NCBI GenBank assembly: GCA_947646735.1
Contig: CANTFK010000983.1
Location: 248,001 to 312,000 of the forward strand
Reading direction: 5' to 3'
Source of the DNA: Peronospora farinosa
Taxonomy: Eukaryota > Oomycota > Peronosporomycetes > Peronosporales > Peronosporaceae
DNA length: 64,000 nt
The translations under genes and the position numbers were made by a program. Under the pieces are notes generated by a model. The model saw only the letters and a list, made by a program, of their open reading frames with translations. It had not been told where the DNA came from and made no database searches. Each line of letters opens with the position of its first letter. The first letter of the stretch is position 1. Shown here one piece after another: positions 1 through 11,331 of this stretch.

Positions 1-356
1 GTTCCCGTCTCAAAAGTAGATACACTCTCTCCAATCAAACATCGCTGCAAAGAATTTGAGTCCACATTTGACGCAGACGCAATTGAGCCAGTGGTATCAT
101 TAACAGAGTTGATTACCTCTTGACTGCTTCCACCAGTCTCTTCAACGATACCATTTAATCGGTGGTTGTGCTTTTGCACTTGACGATTAATCACAATGTA
201 CCAATCACCATCTACATTGCGCTCCATCCGAGCAAGTAACATAGCTGGGCATGGACTTCCATCAATGTATTCGTCAATGCGAGATCCTTTGCCTCGTGCT
301 CTTCGTTTCCAGCCAAAAGTACAAATTAATAGCTTAAAAAGCACTTGTACTCTTCT

Positions 357-812
357 TGTAATGGAGCACCCTCCGACTATACTGATTACAGTATAGTCTA
401 CTTTCACTGATTACAGTAAAAGCAGGTGCCTCAATTACCTCACGTACACGTGGGCAGAGGAAGGGAATCAACTAAACAAACGCTTAGTTGAGAGGGAAAA
501 GAAAACTGTATTTAATATAGTTACTATCTTAATACAACTAATCTGTTATAACCTATGTAAACTATATTAAACTACAACTATGTATGTTGACAACTTGCCC
601 TCCACTCATTGCGCGCGTCCATCGGTCATTGGTCAGCGCGTTGGTTGATATGATGGTCCTATCAACCAATGAGAGGGCATCTCCAACTTCAAGAATATCT
701 AGGAACAATATTATAAGAAAAGGTAATATTGTCAAATATTATTAGTTATAATAATATTTTTATTGACACTTCATATAAGTGTCAATTTATGTAACGGGCT
801 CACCCCGTTACA
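357..812 (+). mobile_element. Solo LTR with 5-bp target duplication CTTCT
   Basis: A 456-bp block starts TGTAATGG and ends CCCGTTACA. It interrupts the FAR1-like copy and is absent from the parent gene. It is flanked by CTTCT at 352-356 and 813-817, a 5-bp target-site duplication. No internal retroelement sequence is present, so it is a solo LTR left by LTR-LTR recombination. A diverged copy of the same LTR lies at 19,154-19,596. Its 3' end holds a hairpin with 9-bp arms (TGTAACGGG / CCCGTTACA). Confidence 0.9.
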
Positions 813-1109
813 CTTCTGGGATTAGGCGTGAAGAAGATAATACTTCCTCATAACTTGCGTAGCTTGCAACATCGTGGTCGTTCTGTCCTATTTTTATGTA
901 ACGGGCTCACCCCGTTACACTTCTAGGATTAGGCGTGAAGAAGGTAATACTTCAGCATTACTTGCGTAGCTTGCAACATCGTGGTCGCTCTGTTTTATTT
1001 TTATGTATCGGGCTCACCCCGTTACACTTCTGGGATTAGGCGTGAAGAAGGTAATACTCCAGCATAACTTGCGTAGCTTGCAACATCGTGGTCGTTCAGT
1101 CCTAATTTT
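789..1109. repeat. Tandem triplication of a 107-bp LTR/gene junction
   Basis: Three head-to-tail copies start at 789, 896 and 1003. Each contains the last 24 bp of the solo LTR, the CTTCT target duplication and about 78 bp of the FAR1-like copy. The unit spans the insertion junction, so the triplication must be younger than the LTR insertion. Copies differ by a few substitutions, for example TGTATCGGG in the third. The copy boundaries share a run of T residues, which suggests slippage or microhomology-mediated duplication. Confidence 0.9.
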
Positions 1110-1413
1110 GCTGCAGCGGATGCTGCAACTTTTTCGTTTCTTGCGGCTACCTACACAGTTGACCGTGTACAAAAAACTTGCGCTGTGTCAAATGAGTACT
1201 GTGCTATAAAGCAGTGGAAAGCGTCTCAAGAAGCATGCACATTCACCGATACTCGTGGCACACAAAATCCTCCACCATCTATCGCTTCTGAAGAATGGTT
1301 CCTGGTGTCAAGACCATATCCCCCAGCGGTGTACTTCCTGATTTGTGGCTAATTACGTAGATAAATTAACTTGGCACGAAGAAGGGTGCCTTTTTTACCC
1401 ATAAATACTGACG

Positions 1414-2600
1414 ATGGGGGATGTGCCGCAGGGCGATGCTCCCTCACCACTTGAGAACCAAGATGCACAAGTGCAGTGGGAACACGTGCCTGGTCCTGTG
1501 CCAAGGGCGGCTGGAAGGGTCTCATTCGCGACTGCGGTCACCGAAGGCGGCCATCGCATCGACCCTCATGAATGTATCTACCCCGGCGTACCCAACGGAA
1601 CCGGAACAAGAAACGACCCTGGCGAACCTACCATTCTTGGCGGCAAAATTAATCCCGTCGACCGCAGTACCTCGACTCCGGTGGAGGTCGTTGGGTCGCA
1701 AGACCGACGTACCTTACTGGTGCGCACAACTTCGAGACCTTGGATCGATAAGATTGATGAATATCTGCGTCCAATGATGCCACTTGGGGAAGAGGCGCTT
1801 GCAACTTGGTTGATGGGAGGCATTGTACTTCCATCGCCGCCCGGTTTTTATTAGTATGCACGCACACAAGAGCCACGCGGGTTGCGATGCTTGATTTTTT
1901 TTGTTGGAATACCTCGAAGGCAAGGTCATCGCGGTCGTGCCTGCTTCCGTCCGTATGCCTCAACATATTGCTGAGAAAACGCTGCTTCTACAACTTTTGG
2001 AACGACGCGAAGGGGAGACGACTTCTGATTCACTCATTCGGGAGCTAGTCAAGGGGGCAAAGCGCAATTCGGACACTCGACGTCTCACCTTTGTATAACC
2101 TGACCAGGCGGCTGCGGAGAGCTGGCATGCAAAATTTATTTCATTTCGTGGTACTCGCCTACAACTATTGTGTCCAGCTACCATGGAGAGGGATGACATT
2201 GCTTCTTCATTGACACCCAATACTACTTCAATTCGCAGCATTATGCAGTACCAAGTGAGAATATTGGTACATGGTGTGGTCGCGAGCACTGTGCAAGCTA
2301 TCCTCTCGTCGAGTATGTCATGCTCGGTGACGTCGGGGGTTTGGGGGTGTTTGATAGGGACAGAGGCGTACGATTCCAACTTCTTTTTTCCTACTTTCAA
2401 TACCGTTTCATGCCCCGAAGAGATCAAGTTGGTGACGCACATCACGACGCCCGACAAGACATTGTTTATCTATCACCACCGCCATTTCCAACGAGCCTCC
2501 TGTTTTTTGTTACTGGCCGCATCATTCAAGTGCAAAATGCGCGGCCATCAGGGGCGAACTATTATTTGAACGCCACCGCGAGTTCATCGGTATGCACCAT
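1414..2600 (+). pseudogene. Gag-like / leader remnant of Gypsy element 1
   Basis: An open stretch of 146 codons begins at 1414 (MGDVPQGDAPSP...), followed after a frame change by about 65 codons from 1901 and scattered open pieces to 2600. It is upstream of and co-oriented with a Gypsy pol, which is where gag is expected. I see no convincing zinc knuckle. The reading resumes across the nested solo LTR at 2618 into the protease/RT linker. Assignment rests on position and composition, not on a recognised domain. Confidence 0.45.
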
Positions 2601-2617
2601 GTTGCCAAAACAGTCAG

Positions 2618-3921
2618 TGTGGTGGAGTGGGATTCGCAAAATTGCTGATGCGATCCCAACTCTCCACTGGCGCCCGGACGACCGACTAACGGAGGGGGTA
2701 CCCCGATTCCGTGTGTATAGCCTTCCTCACCTTGTGTACCCGTCGGTAGGGCGGGTTGCTCTCTTCTCGGTAGACTTGAGTCGATGTTGAACTTGATTGT
2801 GATAGGTATAGGTGGGAGGCGATCGACTGGAATTCCTCACACGATCGCAGTTGTTCTTGGGGTGCTCTATTTGAGTCGCCCTGATCCCCCTTGAGATTGC
2901 CTTGTCCAAAAATGTAGATACTTGATCCGCTTGCCTTCTGACCACTTGAGCCGTCTCGCGATCTTGTATCTGGACTTCTTAGTCCTCTGCGTCCAATCGC
3001 AGCTTGAGTTGTTTTGTTGAGAATTCTTGCAATCCCTGGCCAAACAATCCAGGGATATGACTTGCGTAGTAGGTAGACTTCCTTGAGACGTCGGGAGACC
3101 AAAGAATCCAGCCCGGAAGAGAAGTCGACACGTGTACTTAGAAGCAAATTGAACTCTGTTAATGTTAACCAATCAAATACCAAAACCTATGATCTTGACT
3201 ATCTGTAGCTCAGGATCTGTTGCCACGTATCGCCCTTTCGGAAAAAATCAGATCTCGGAATGTGGTCCACTCCAATATCGCCGCGATCTGGATCGCTCCC
3301 TCGATCGGATCTAATACCATTTTAGTACCAGATCGCGGTACTAAATAATTAGTACCAGATCGCGGTACTAAATAATTAATACCAGATCGCGGTACTAAAT
3401 AATTAGTACCAGATCGCGGTACTAAATAATTAATACCAGATCGCGGTACTAAATAATTAATACCAGATCGCGGTACTAAATAATTAATATCGGATCGCGA
3501 TCCGCCGGATCACGACTTGTCCTCTTCACCGTTTCTCAGGTCATGTGAGATAGTTCATCAATGTGACATTTCATATCCACCATTCCAGTCCTCCATAGCG
3601 ACGTGATCCACACCAGACCGTCCTCCACATGCTTGGATGTACCCATCTTCCTCCTTAGCGACCGCGTTCAAGCGGATCGCCATCGGAAATACTGGAGATC
3701 GCAATAGCGTAGTTTCTAGGCCATATTTGACCCCACATAGAAGTGCAAACTACTCCATTCACTGTTTTCCATCCTATTTGACATCGTCTTGAAACCTTTC
3801 TGCGAGATCGCGACTCATCAATATTGGCCACGAGATCGCGACTCATTAATATTGGCCATTTCGGACTTAACCGAAAATATGTGATCACACTTGGCGAAAT
3901 TCACTCTTTCACTTTGCCACA
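2618..3921 (-). mobile_element. Solo LTR A (1304 bp) nested in element 1, 4-bp target duplication TCAG
   Basis: The block is bounded by TGTGG on the left and CCACA on the right, with TCAG at both flanks (2614-2617 and 3922-3925). It is an inverted relative of LTR B at 4706-5828 and shares its terminal sequences. Reading the LTR strand it begins TGTGGCAAAGTG and ends CCACTCCACCACA. Removing it with one TCAG rejoins the surrounding element 1 reading frame. It is about 180 bp longer than LTR B, mainly because of a 27-bp repeat array at 3324-3503. Confidence 0.88.
3324..3503. repeat. 27-bp imperfectly palindromic tandem repeat inside LTR A
   Basis: Six adjacent 27-bp units plus a partial seventh begin at 3324, 3351, 3378, 3405, 3432, 3459 and 3486. 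Each unit has AGTACC (or AATACC), then AGATCGC, then GGTACT, then an AT-rich AAATAATT tail. The outer hexamers are inverted repeats of each other, so each unit could form a hairpin or be a dimeric protein site. LTR B has only one or two degenerate units at the same place. Confidence 0.9.
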
Positions 3922-6900
3922 TCAGCGTCTTGACTTTTCAGCACCTCGATGCGAATGGGCACTTGCAGCATGTCGCCGGATTGGCAGAAACATTACAGGC
4001 ATCTACGGCCAAGCTGAAGGATGAAGCTTGCAAGCCACCACTGTAAGTCAAGATCTCCAAGTCTTTGCAAAAGACTGTCCTAGGGAGGATACTTTCCACT
4101 CTTCTCCCCGTGGACAGCCAGCAGCGAGTGGCGGTGCCACAAGTGCCGCTTGGGGATCTATGTGCAGAAGATGTTGACAAAAACTGGTCGATTATCCTCG
4201 AGGTCGCCCCTTCTACAGAAGAAGTCACGATGGAAGATATCTAGATGCCAGACCCTAGTGAAACTTCAAAGGAAAAAGTGGACCGTCTACGCCAGATTAT
4301 TTGGCAGAAACGACATCTGTTGATGGGAAAAGGCATTGCGTTACCACCGGCAGCCCGAGGAGCAGTGTGCGACATCGAAATGGGAAACACACGGCTTATC
4401 GCCCATCGTGTACGGAAAGGGCCCCTTAGCTTAGGGAGAAGCTGTCGGACCTAATCAAGGGCCTGTTATTGTATAAGATTATCCAGCATTCTACCTCCCC
4501 GTGGGCCAGCCTAATGATCATCGTCAAGAAGAATGGAGTGGATATAAGGCTGTGCATCAATTACGAGATGGTGAACGAGCTGACACGTCTCATGGTTTAC
4601 CCTATGACTCTTGCTAACGAATTGTTGGAGGATTTGGATAAAGACCTATGGTATTGCTCGCTGGATATGGCCAGTGATTAATGGGTAGTTATTATGACTA
4701 AGAGGTGTGGCGAAGCTTAAGAGTTAATTTTGCAAAGTGTGATGGCATATTTTCGGTTAAGTGTGAAAATGGTCAATATTGATGAATAGCGATCTAGCAG
4801 AAGAAGTTTTCAAGACGTTGCAAAATGGAATGAACAACAGTGAATGGTGGCGATCGCAGTTCTATGTTGAATTAACTATGGCCTAGAAACTACGCAATTG
4901 TGATCTTCGGTATTTTCGATGGCAATCCGCGTGAACACGATCGCTAAGAAGAGGGATTGGTAAGTTCAAGTATGTGGAAGAAGGTCTACGTCACTGTGGA
5001 AGACTGGAATGAGGTGGACATGACATATCATAGATGGACCATTTCACATGATCCGAGGAACGGTGAAGGTAACAAGTTGTGATCCGGCGGACCGCGATCC
5101 GATACTAATTATTAGTACCGCTATCCGATACTAAATTGGTATTAGATCCGATCGAGGTAGCGATCCAGATCGCGGCGATATTGGAGTGGACCACATGACA
5201 AGATCTGATTTTTCCGAAAGGGTGATACGTGGCAATAGATCCTGGACTACAGATAGGCAAAATCGTAAGTTTTGGTATTTGATTGGTAAACTTTAAAGAG
5301 AGTTTCAATTTGATTCTAAATACAAGTGTCGACTTCTCTATTCCGGGCAGGATATTTGGCCTCCCGACGCCGAGAATATCAACTACAAGTGCACCCTGGA
5401 TTGTTTGACCAGGTGAAGGAACTATCGATACAACAACTCAACTGCGATCAGACGCAGAAATAACAAGTAAGGGCAAGGCAAGCAAGTGCAGGACGGATCA
5501 AGTGGTCAGAAGGTTCTGCTCAAGTGGTCAGAAGATTCAAGCTTCGCCTTATTGGACTATTGGGATCTATTGGTACGATCAACAAACAAGTACTCGGTCG
5601 ATCTTGTAAAGATTTCCACAAGATCACCAAAACCCCTATCCCTAACCCGATTAGGATCAACATCGACTCAAGTCCACCGAGAAGAGAGCAACCCGCCCTA
5701 CCGACGTGTACACAAGGTGAGGAAGCTTTATACTCGTAATCGGGGTAACCCCTCTGTTATTCGGTCGTCCGGGAGCCAGTGGAGAGTTGGAGTCGCATCA
5801 GCAATTTTGTGAATCCCACATTTCCACAGAGGGCTTGTTTGATTTCGGCATTAGTGACTCCGTTTAAGTGGTTCGAGTGGAGAAGAATGCTGTTTGGACT
5901 AAAGAACGCGCAGCAGACGTATCAGCAGCTATTAAATAATGCTTAATATGGATTTCTTACGATTTCCTCAAAGCCCAGATCAGACAAACAAGAGGACCTG
6001 TTCGAGATAGGCTATCCCGAGGTGGATCTCAAGAGGTCTATATTAGGACGTAGATCCTATATCGACGACATTTTGGTGACCTCGGAGACATGAGATGACT
6101 TATGCGTAAAAGTGGAACGACATTTGAAGGTATGTGACAAATTAGCGCGGTCAAAAGCTCATGGGGCTGTCAAAAGGTAGATACCTTGGCCACCAAGTAT
6201 CAAAGGAAGGGTTGGAGGCCCACGCTAAGGAACTCCAGTCCTTGGTGGATTTACCGTTGCCCACCACCCTAAAAGCTATGCAGTAGTTTCTCGGAAGTCT
6301 CAATTACTACAGTCGGTTCCTGAAAGACTACGCCGTTTATGCGTCAATATTGTACAAACTGAGGGAAGTGGATTATCACGTATTACGAAACCGGATAAGT
6401 GGGACTGGGGACATACATAAAATGACCAGGAGGAGGACCGATGGGCCCGGGTGCAGGTGGCATTTGCTATGTTAAAATATAAGAACTACACTGCCTCAAT
6501 CCTCCCTCATTTCGATCCAGGCCAAAAACCTGTCATCGTCGTCTATGCTAGCGAGTGGGCCATCTCGGCGTCTTTGGTACAGAAGTACGAGGGTGTATAT
6601 ATGCCAGTAACTTTTACTAGTCGGACGTTGAAGCCGAATAAGATTAATTATGACATTGTGGACAAGGAAGTTTTAGCGTTATTGCGGATATTCGACCTTT
6701 GCTATACATTGCTGGTCACCCGTCCAATCAAGGTACTAACTCTAAATTCCACGTAAGCGTGGTTGGTCCGGTCACCAAGTCTTCAGGGCCGCCTTGGAAA
6801 TTGGGCTGCACTCCTGTCTCAATGGACGCTAGAAGTGGTCAAGTGTAAGCGGGGCGAAGATGAAATACTGGGGACATTGGCAGCCAGCATAACGTCTCGC

Positions 6901-9150
6901 GAAAACGTGAACTCTATCTTGTCCTCGATTGCCCCTAGGAAACACCCGCGCCAAACTATCACGATGGTTCCCCCTACGGTTGAGCCCGAGAAAAGCCTCT
7001 ATGTGGTCAGTTTTGATGGGTCTGCACGAGTTAAGCGCGGAGAAGGGTCCTGCAGTGCTATCGTGTGGCAACTCCCAGGTTGGAATGTGGTCGCAGCTGC
7101 TTCCCGATATTTGACTAAAACAACAGTGATTGAGGCAGAGTATGAAGGCCTATTGTTATGTTTCCTTTTACTGGAGAACTTGGAGCGTAGGCGTCTGGTG
7201 GTATGTGGATATTCTAACCTGTTCATTCGACAGATGCGAGAAGAAATCAAGTGTAAGGTGCAGGGCCTGACAGCACGACGGTCGAAGGACCTGGAAAAAC
7301 TCAGGTCCTGGCCCGTTCATGAGTTCCTATACATGAAGCGCGAATGATATCAAAGTGCAGACCGACTTGCTAACGCGGCCCTACACCAGCAACAGGGTGT
7401 CGATATAGAACCGGAAGAATAGTTCAAGGACCTCGAAGCAATAATCGTCTACCTGAGCTTTTGGTAACCAAGGACCAAAACCCTGCACTGCGAGTTGCAG
7501 CCGTTACGAGGTCCCGGGCCCTAGCCAGAATGCCGACGGAAGTCTTGCAGGAGGAAGTAGTGCAACGGGAAAGGATCGAACGAATTGCAGCAGCCCAAGA
7601 TGAAGAAATGTGATACGTGATTTAAAAGTAACCCTACGAAGTAATTGGAGTAATTTATCGGCAGAGGTGGCATTTACGTGTGATAGATTGAGATGAACTA
7701 CGCTTTGGATGATGACGAACTTCTTTTGTACTGCCCTTATAAGGGAACAACTGACGAGGACCGTGATGGGTTGATCCGGCTAGTTATACCTGAAAGTCTA
7801 CAATAAGACTTTCTACACCACTACCATACGAGTCTAGAAGGGGGACACCAGGGAGTTGGCCGTACATACCAACGGATCCGGAAACATTTCCATTGGAAAG
7901 GCTTATTCCGGAGTGTTCAGCGCTATGTTGGCACTTGCGGGGACTGTGAGACCGGCAAAGGTGGCCCAACCTTGCGAGGCAGGATCCCAGAACAAAATTC
8001 AAGCTACCTACCCGCTCCAAGTTATCGCGATGCCTAAGTCATTCAAAGGTAACACGGAGCTGTTAATTTAGGTGGACCTGTTTACGGGATATGTGATTGC
8101 CAAGGCTAGCTCCTCTAGGTCGGCCCAAACCGTGGCAGAAGGTTACGAAGAGTGCGTGTTCCGTCGGTTCGGGGCCAGTGAGGCGATCCAGCATGACAGA
8201 GAACCCAGTTTCAAGTTAGATTTCTTTCGCGCCTTCAACCGCATGATTGGGCAAAAACAGCGAGCTACTATGGCGTATCGATCTCAGTCCAATGGCACAG
8301 CAGAAAAAATGGTACAGACTATTACACGTTTCATCAAAATGGATGTGTCAGAGGTGGATCAGAAGGACTGGGATGCCTATTCAGAAAGGCTTACTTTCGC
8401 GTTGAACACGGCACAGGACCGGATCCGAAAGGAAACGCCATTCTTCTTTGTACGCCTGAAGTACTCTAAGCCACCATACCGCTGAGCAGCACCAAGCGGC
8501 GTGAATGTGAACCTTGCCGACGGTTATATAGCGTGCAACGTCAGTATCGCCGTGCGAGAGAACAGGTCAACGAATTATTACGATCGGCGATGAAAGGTCT
8601 AGCCCAGGCCCACAATGAGGAGGTGGTTGATGGCAAAATTGAGGTAGAGTCCCAAGTATGGTTATACTTGGACCGGGTCAAGGATGGCTATTCTTGAAAG
8701 CTGGTACATCTATGGCATGGGCCGTTCCGAGTGAGAGAACTGGTGGGTGACTATGCCGTTCGTTTAGACATCAGTGGAACAGACTACCGTATATACCCGT
8801 TGGTACACATTTCGAAAATAAAGCTACCCGGATGTACAGAATACAATATTGGTGATAGACAAAGCGGACCGGGTGGATTTTGATGAGGCTCAATTGTCAA
8901 AAGATAGTTGGGTTGCGGAATTGGAAGATGAAGAATACGAAGTAGAAAAAAATTCTAGACAGACGTATGGGAAGGAAAACTCGGTACGGACGGATCCAGT
9001 GTGAATATTTGGTACAATGGAAAGAATATCCTGACCCGTCATGGGTGGATGAGGTGGACCTCAACTGCGGAGGATTGCTTAGGGACTATGAGCGCAGGCA
9101 GGCTACTCGGAACCGATTCGAGGCAATGCAGAGTCATGAAGAGTAGTGGG
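3922..9150 (+). pseudogene. Gypsy pol 1: RT, RNase H, second RNase H, integrase, chromodomain
   Basis: Domains recognised in order are: protease/RT linker 3922-4460; RT 4470-4705 continuing at 5829-6300, with the catalytic YIDD motif at about 6045; RNase H 6451-6756; a second, plant/archaeal-type RNase H at about 6990-7405 with FDGSAR and EAEYEG motifs; integrase zinc region (H-H-C-C) near 7800-7960; integrase core 8050-8485 with D, D and E in VDLFTGY, HDREPSF and NGTAEK; and a chromodomain 8940-9150 ending at a stop near 9150. Stops and frameshifts occur between most domains. In the second RNase H a position where an acidic residue is expected reads GYS rather than GDS. LTR B splits the RT. 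Confidence 0.88.
4706..5828 (+). mobile_element. Solo LTR B (1123 bp) inside the RT of element 1, target duplication GAGG
   Basis: It begins TGTGGCGAAG and ends TTTCCACA, with GAGG on both sides (4702-4705 and 5829-5832). Deleting the LTR and one GAGG joins the two RT halves exactly in frame and rebuilds the expected motif run around MTKRACLISA...TPFKWFEW. There is no internal retroelement sequence, so it is a solo LTR. It belongs to the same family as LTR A and is related to LTR C at 11,332-12,274. Confidence 0.92.
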
Positions 9151-9284
9151 AAGGGTTCATCTTGGGAAGGCCAAGATGATGCAAGAAGGATGCGGTGTTT
9201 ATTATACATTTACAAATGGGTCAAGTTACATGTTCGAAAGTGAGGCAGCCCAGAAGAAATTGCGAAGTATTGTGAGACCCCGAA

Positions 9285-9402
9285 TGCCGAGGGTACAGCG
9301 CCCCAGGGTCCCGAGGGTACAGAGCCCCGAGAGTACAGGGCCCCGAGGGTACAGGGCCCCGAGGGTACAGGGCCCCGAGGGTACAGGGTCCCGAGGGTGC
9401 AG
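9285..9402. repeat. 17-bp GC-rich tandem repeat downstream of pol 1
   Basis: About seven copies of a 17-bp unit, consensus GGGCCCCGAGGGTACAG, run head to tail just after the chromodomain stop of pol 1. The central copies are identical and the outer ones are diverged. Both strands are open across it, so the open frames here are a by-product of the repeat. It separates pol from the antisense coding region. Confidence 0.85.
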
Positions 9403-9499
9403 GCTCAAAGAAAAAGAGTGGGAAGTTACTATGGAGAAGCATTGGAGTGGAGCGACTATTACGGATACGCGGAAAGCTGACTAAGTATTCTGCGCACTG

Positions 9500-11150
9500 T
9501 TGCTCGTGTGAAATTTGCCAGAGAGAAGATGGATCCAAAAGTCGGGGTGCTCCTAAATGTTCTTCCGATAGAGCACGCGCCAGGGTTCAGTGTTGTCTGC
9601 TGTCTGCAATGCCTCCAACAAACCCACCTGAGGATCTTCCTTTTTAACAATCGGATACCAAACGGTCAGCTGACGGGTCGGAATCATGGGTTACGAGTAG
9701 GGGTCAAGCAGAACGTACAGGTCACAGTGACCGGTCATCATCCCTTCCAAGACCTTCTCAAGCACATCCATCCAAGCCCTCGCAGCCTTGGCCCGTCGTT
9801 TCTTCCTCGCATTGAAGAGCCGAAAGGCGTATTGGCTCTTCGTACGAGGTTCAGCAGAGAGGTTTTGAGAACATTCATGGGCGAGACCCTGGCTGCTGGG
9901 ACCCTTGAATGTTGGTGTAGGAACCTTGCTGGCTTGACCCTTGCTGCTGGGACCCTTTGACGTATGGACGGGACCTTTTCTGGCTTGAGTTGTACTGTTG
10001 GGATTTTTGAACGTGGAAGTAGAACCCTTGCCGGCGGGACCCTTGCGGCTGGGACCTTTAGGCGCCAAAGTATTAACCTCGCCATCTGGACCCTTGGCCG
10101 GTGGTTTCTTCTTGGCGTTGCTAGGCTCGTCGCTATCAGTCTCAGAGTCCGGACCAAACATTTCCAAGAATACGTCTGAGTACGCTGTACGTTCCTTCTT
10201 TTTCTTTGATAAAAGAAGAGCTGCGCGAGATTTACGAGGTGACAGAGACTTCGAGAATCGAGTAGGAGATCTAGACTTGGTCTTATTCGACAGGTCTATG
10301 ACCTCTGGGCCGGACGTTTTAGTAGAGGTTGCAGGACCGGAGCGACGACTGGATGCCAAGGGCCTGGCCATTGCGGCGAACAACGATTCGTCACTACTGC
10401 TAGATTTGGTCCCAGACGACCCCGGAGGATGGGCGGCTTTTCGCTTCTTCGACTTAGGAGGGGCCCGAACCTTGGCTGAAGGCGAACACGATATTTTCAT
10501 CGTTTTGGAGTTCCGGGCTCCGGTCGTGAACGGAGTCGATTTTGCCGCAGTACCTTGAGCCACCGTCACCTGTTTCTGCAGCTGGTCCCCGGACGAGGGT
10601 CTTTACGCGACTCTTGTAGTTGGCCATCTCTCTCTGGAGCACCGACACTTTGTTTCGATAGTGCTTGGGAACTGTGAAGTGCGTCTAACTTGGACTCCAG
10701 CGACTTAATCTTGGCCGCGGAACTTTCCACAGCCTCGTTGTACTGGTCCTTCCAGTACTTGATCTGGGATCGGGACTCTTCCACTTCCTGGGAGTTGTCC
10801 ACCCGTTGGGCGAGTGCGTCCCGGTACTCGGCGATAGCCAACTGGTCTACTTTTATGTTCGTGGACCAAATCTCTGACCCAAGACCGTATCCAGGGCGGA
10901 TGGGCCATTTCGAATTCCATGATGTCGTCTATGCGGCGTTGTAATTCTTCGGTCCGGCGATGTCTCACCTGTTAGGCCCGTTGAAGGACCCTGTGTTCCT
11001 CAGCGAGGGCCTCCATGGACTGGGCCCGTTCCACCGCAATACGTAGGACTTCCCAAGCTTGAGCGACCTCCAGATAGGGGTCTTCCCTTTAAGGTCTACG
11101 GTCGGAGCAACCTTGTCAGGATCAGGTCCAGGGAGTGCGGGAAAGGCCAA
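9500..11150 (-). pseudogene. Antisense coding region between pol 1 and its 3' LTR
   Basis: Read on the minus strand from 11,150, three frames joined by small frameshifts give a protein-like stretch of about 500 residues. A coiled-coil-like part rich in Glu, Gln and Arg (about 11,080-10,600; for example RRTEELQRRIDDIMEFEMAH) is followed by a basic, Ser- and Pro-rich part with repeated KGP motifs (10,569-9691, 292 codons open). A short conserved-looking tail follows to about 9550. No enzyme domain is recognised. It lies between the end of pol 1 and an LTR in the same orientation as pol 1. It could be an accessory antisense ORF of this element, or the gag of another element inserted in reverse. 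Confidence 0.6.
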
Positions 11151-11331
11151 CGGTCAGGTGCTTGGTACCCGTTGAAAGGATTACGAGAAGTCACTGGCAG
11201 ATACAAGACTTGTGAGTTGGTGAACGTAACCATCCAACCGACACAGGGACACTTACTGTTAGCTCAAAAGGGAAGGACAAGGGTGCAATGGGTCTTGCCG
11301 CAGTTCGGAAGACCAGCGCGCAGGGGACAGC

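Larger units (their letters stand above)
1..1331 (-). pseudogene. Truncated copy of the FAR1-like gene (second zinc-binding domain only)
   Basis: The sequence is nearly identical to bases 30,673-31,331 of the intact FAR1-like gene at 28,401-32,477, in the same orientation. It covers roughly residues 380-600 of that protein, its second FAR1-like domain. Similarity stops abruptly at about 1331, and the left side runs off the window, so the copy may extend further. Reading is destroyed by a 456-bp solo LTR at 357-812, a tandem triplication to its right and small indels. It cannot make a functional protein here. It looks like a segmental duplication, now about 29 kb from its parent with nested retroelements between. 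A misassembled second haplotype is the alternative. Confidence 0.85.

Noticed and set aside
3324..3503. Regular 27-bp repeats as a CRISPR array
   Set aside because: Units are directly adjacent without unique spacers, the DNA is eukaryotic and there are no cas genes.
9221..9538. Open frames on both strands through the GC-rich repeat
   Set aside because: They arise from the stop-free 17-bp repeat and do not resemble a protein family.
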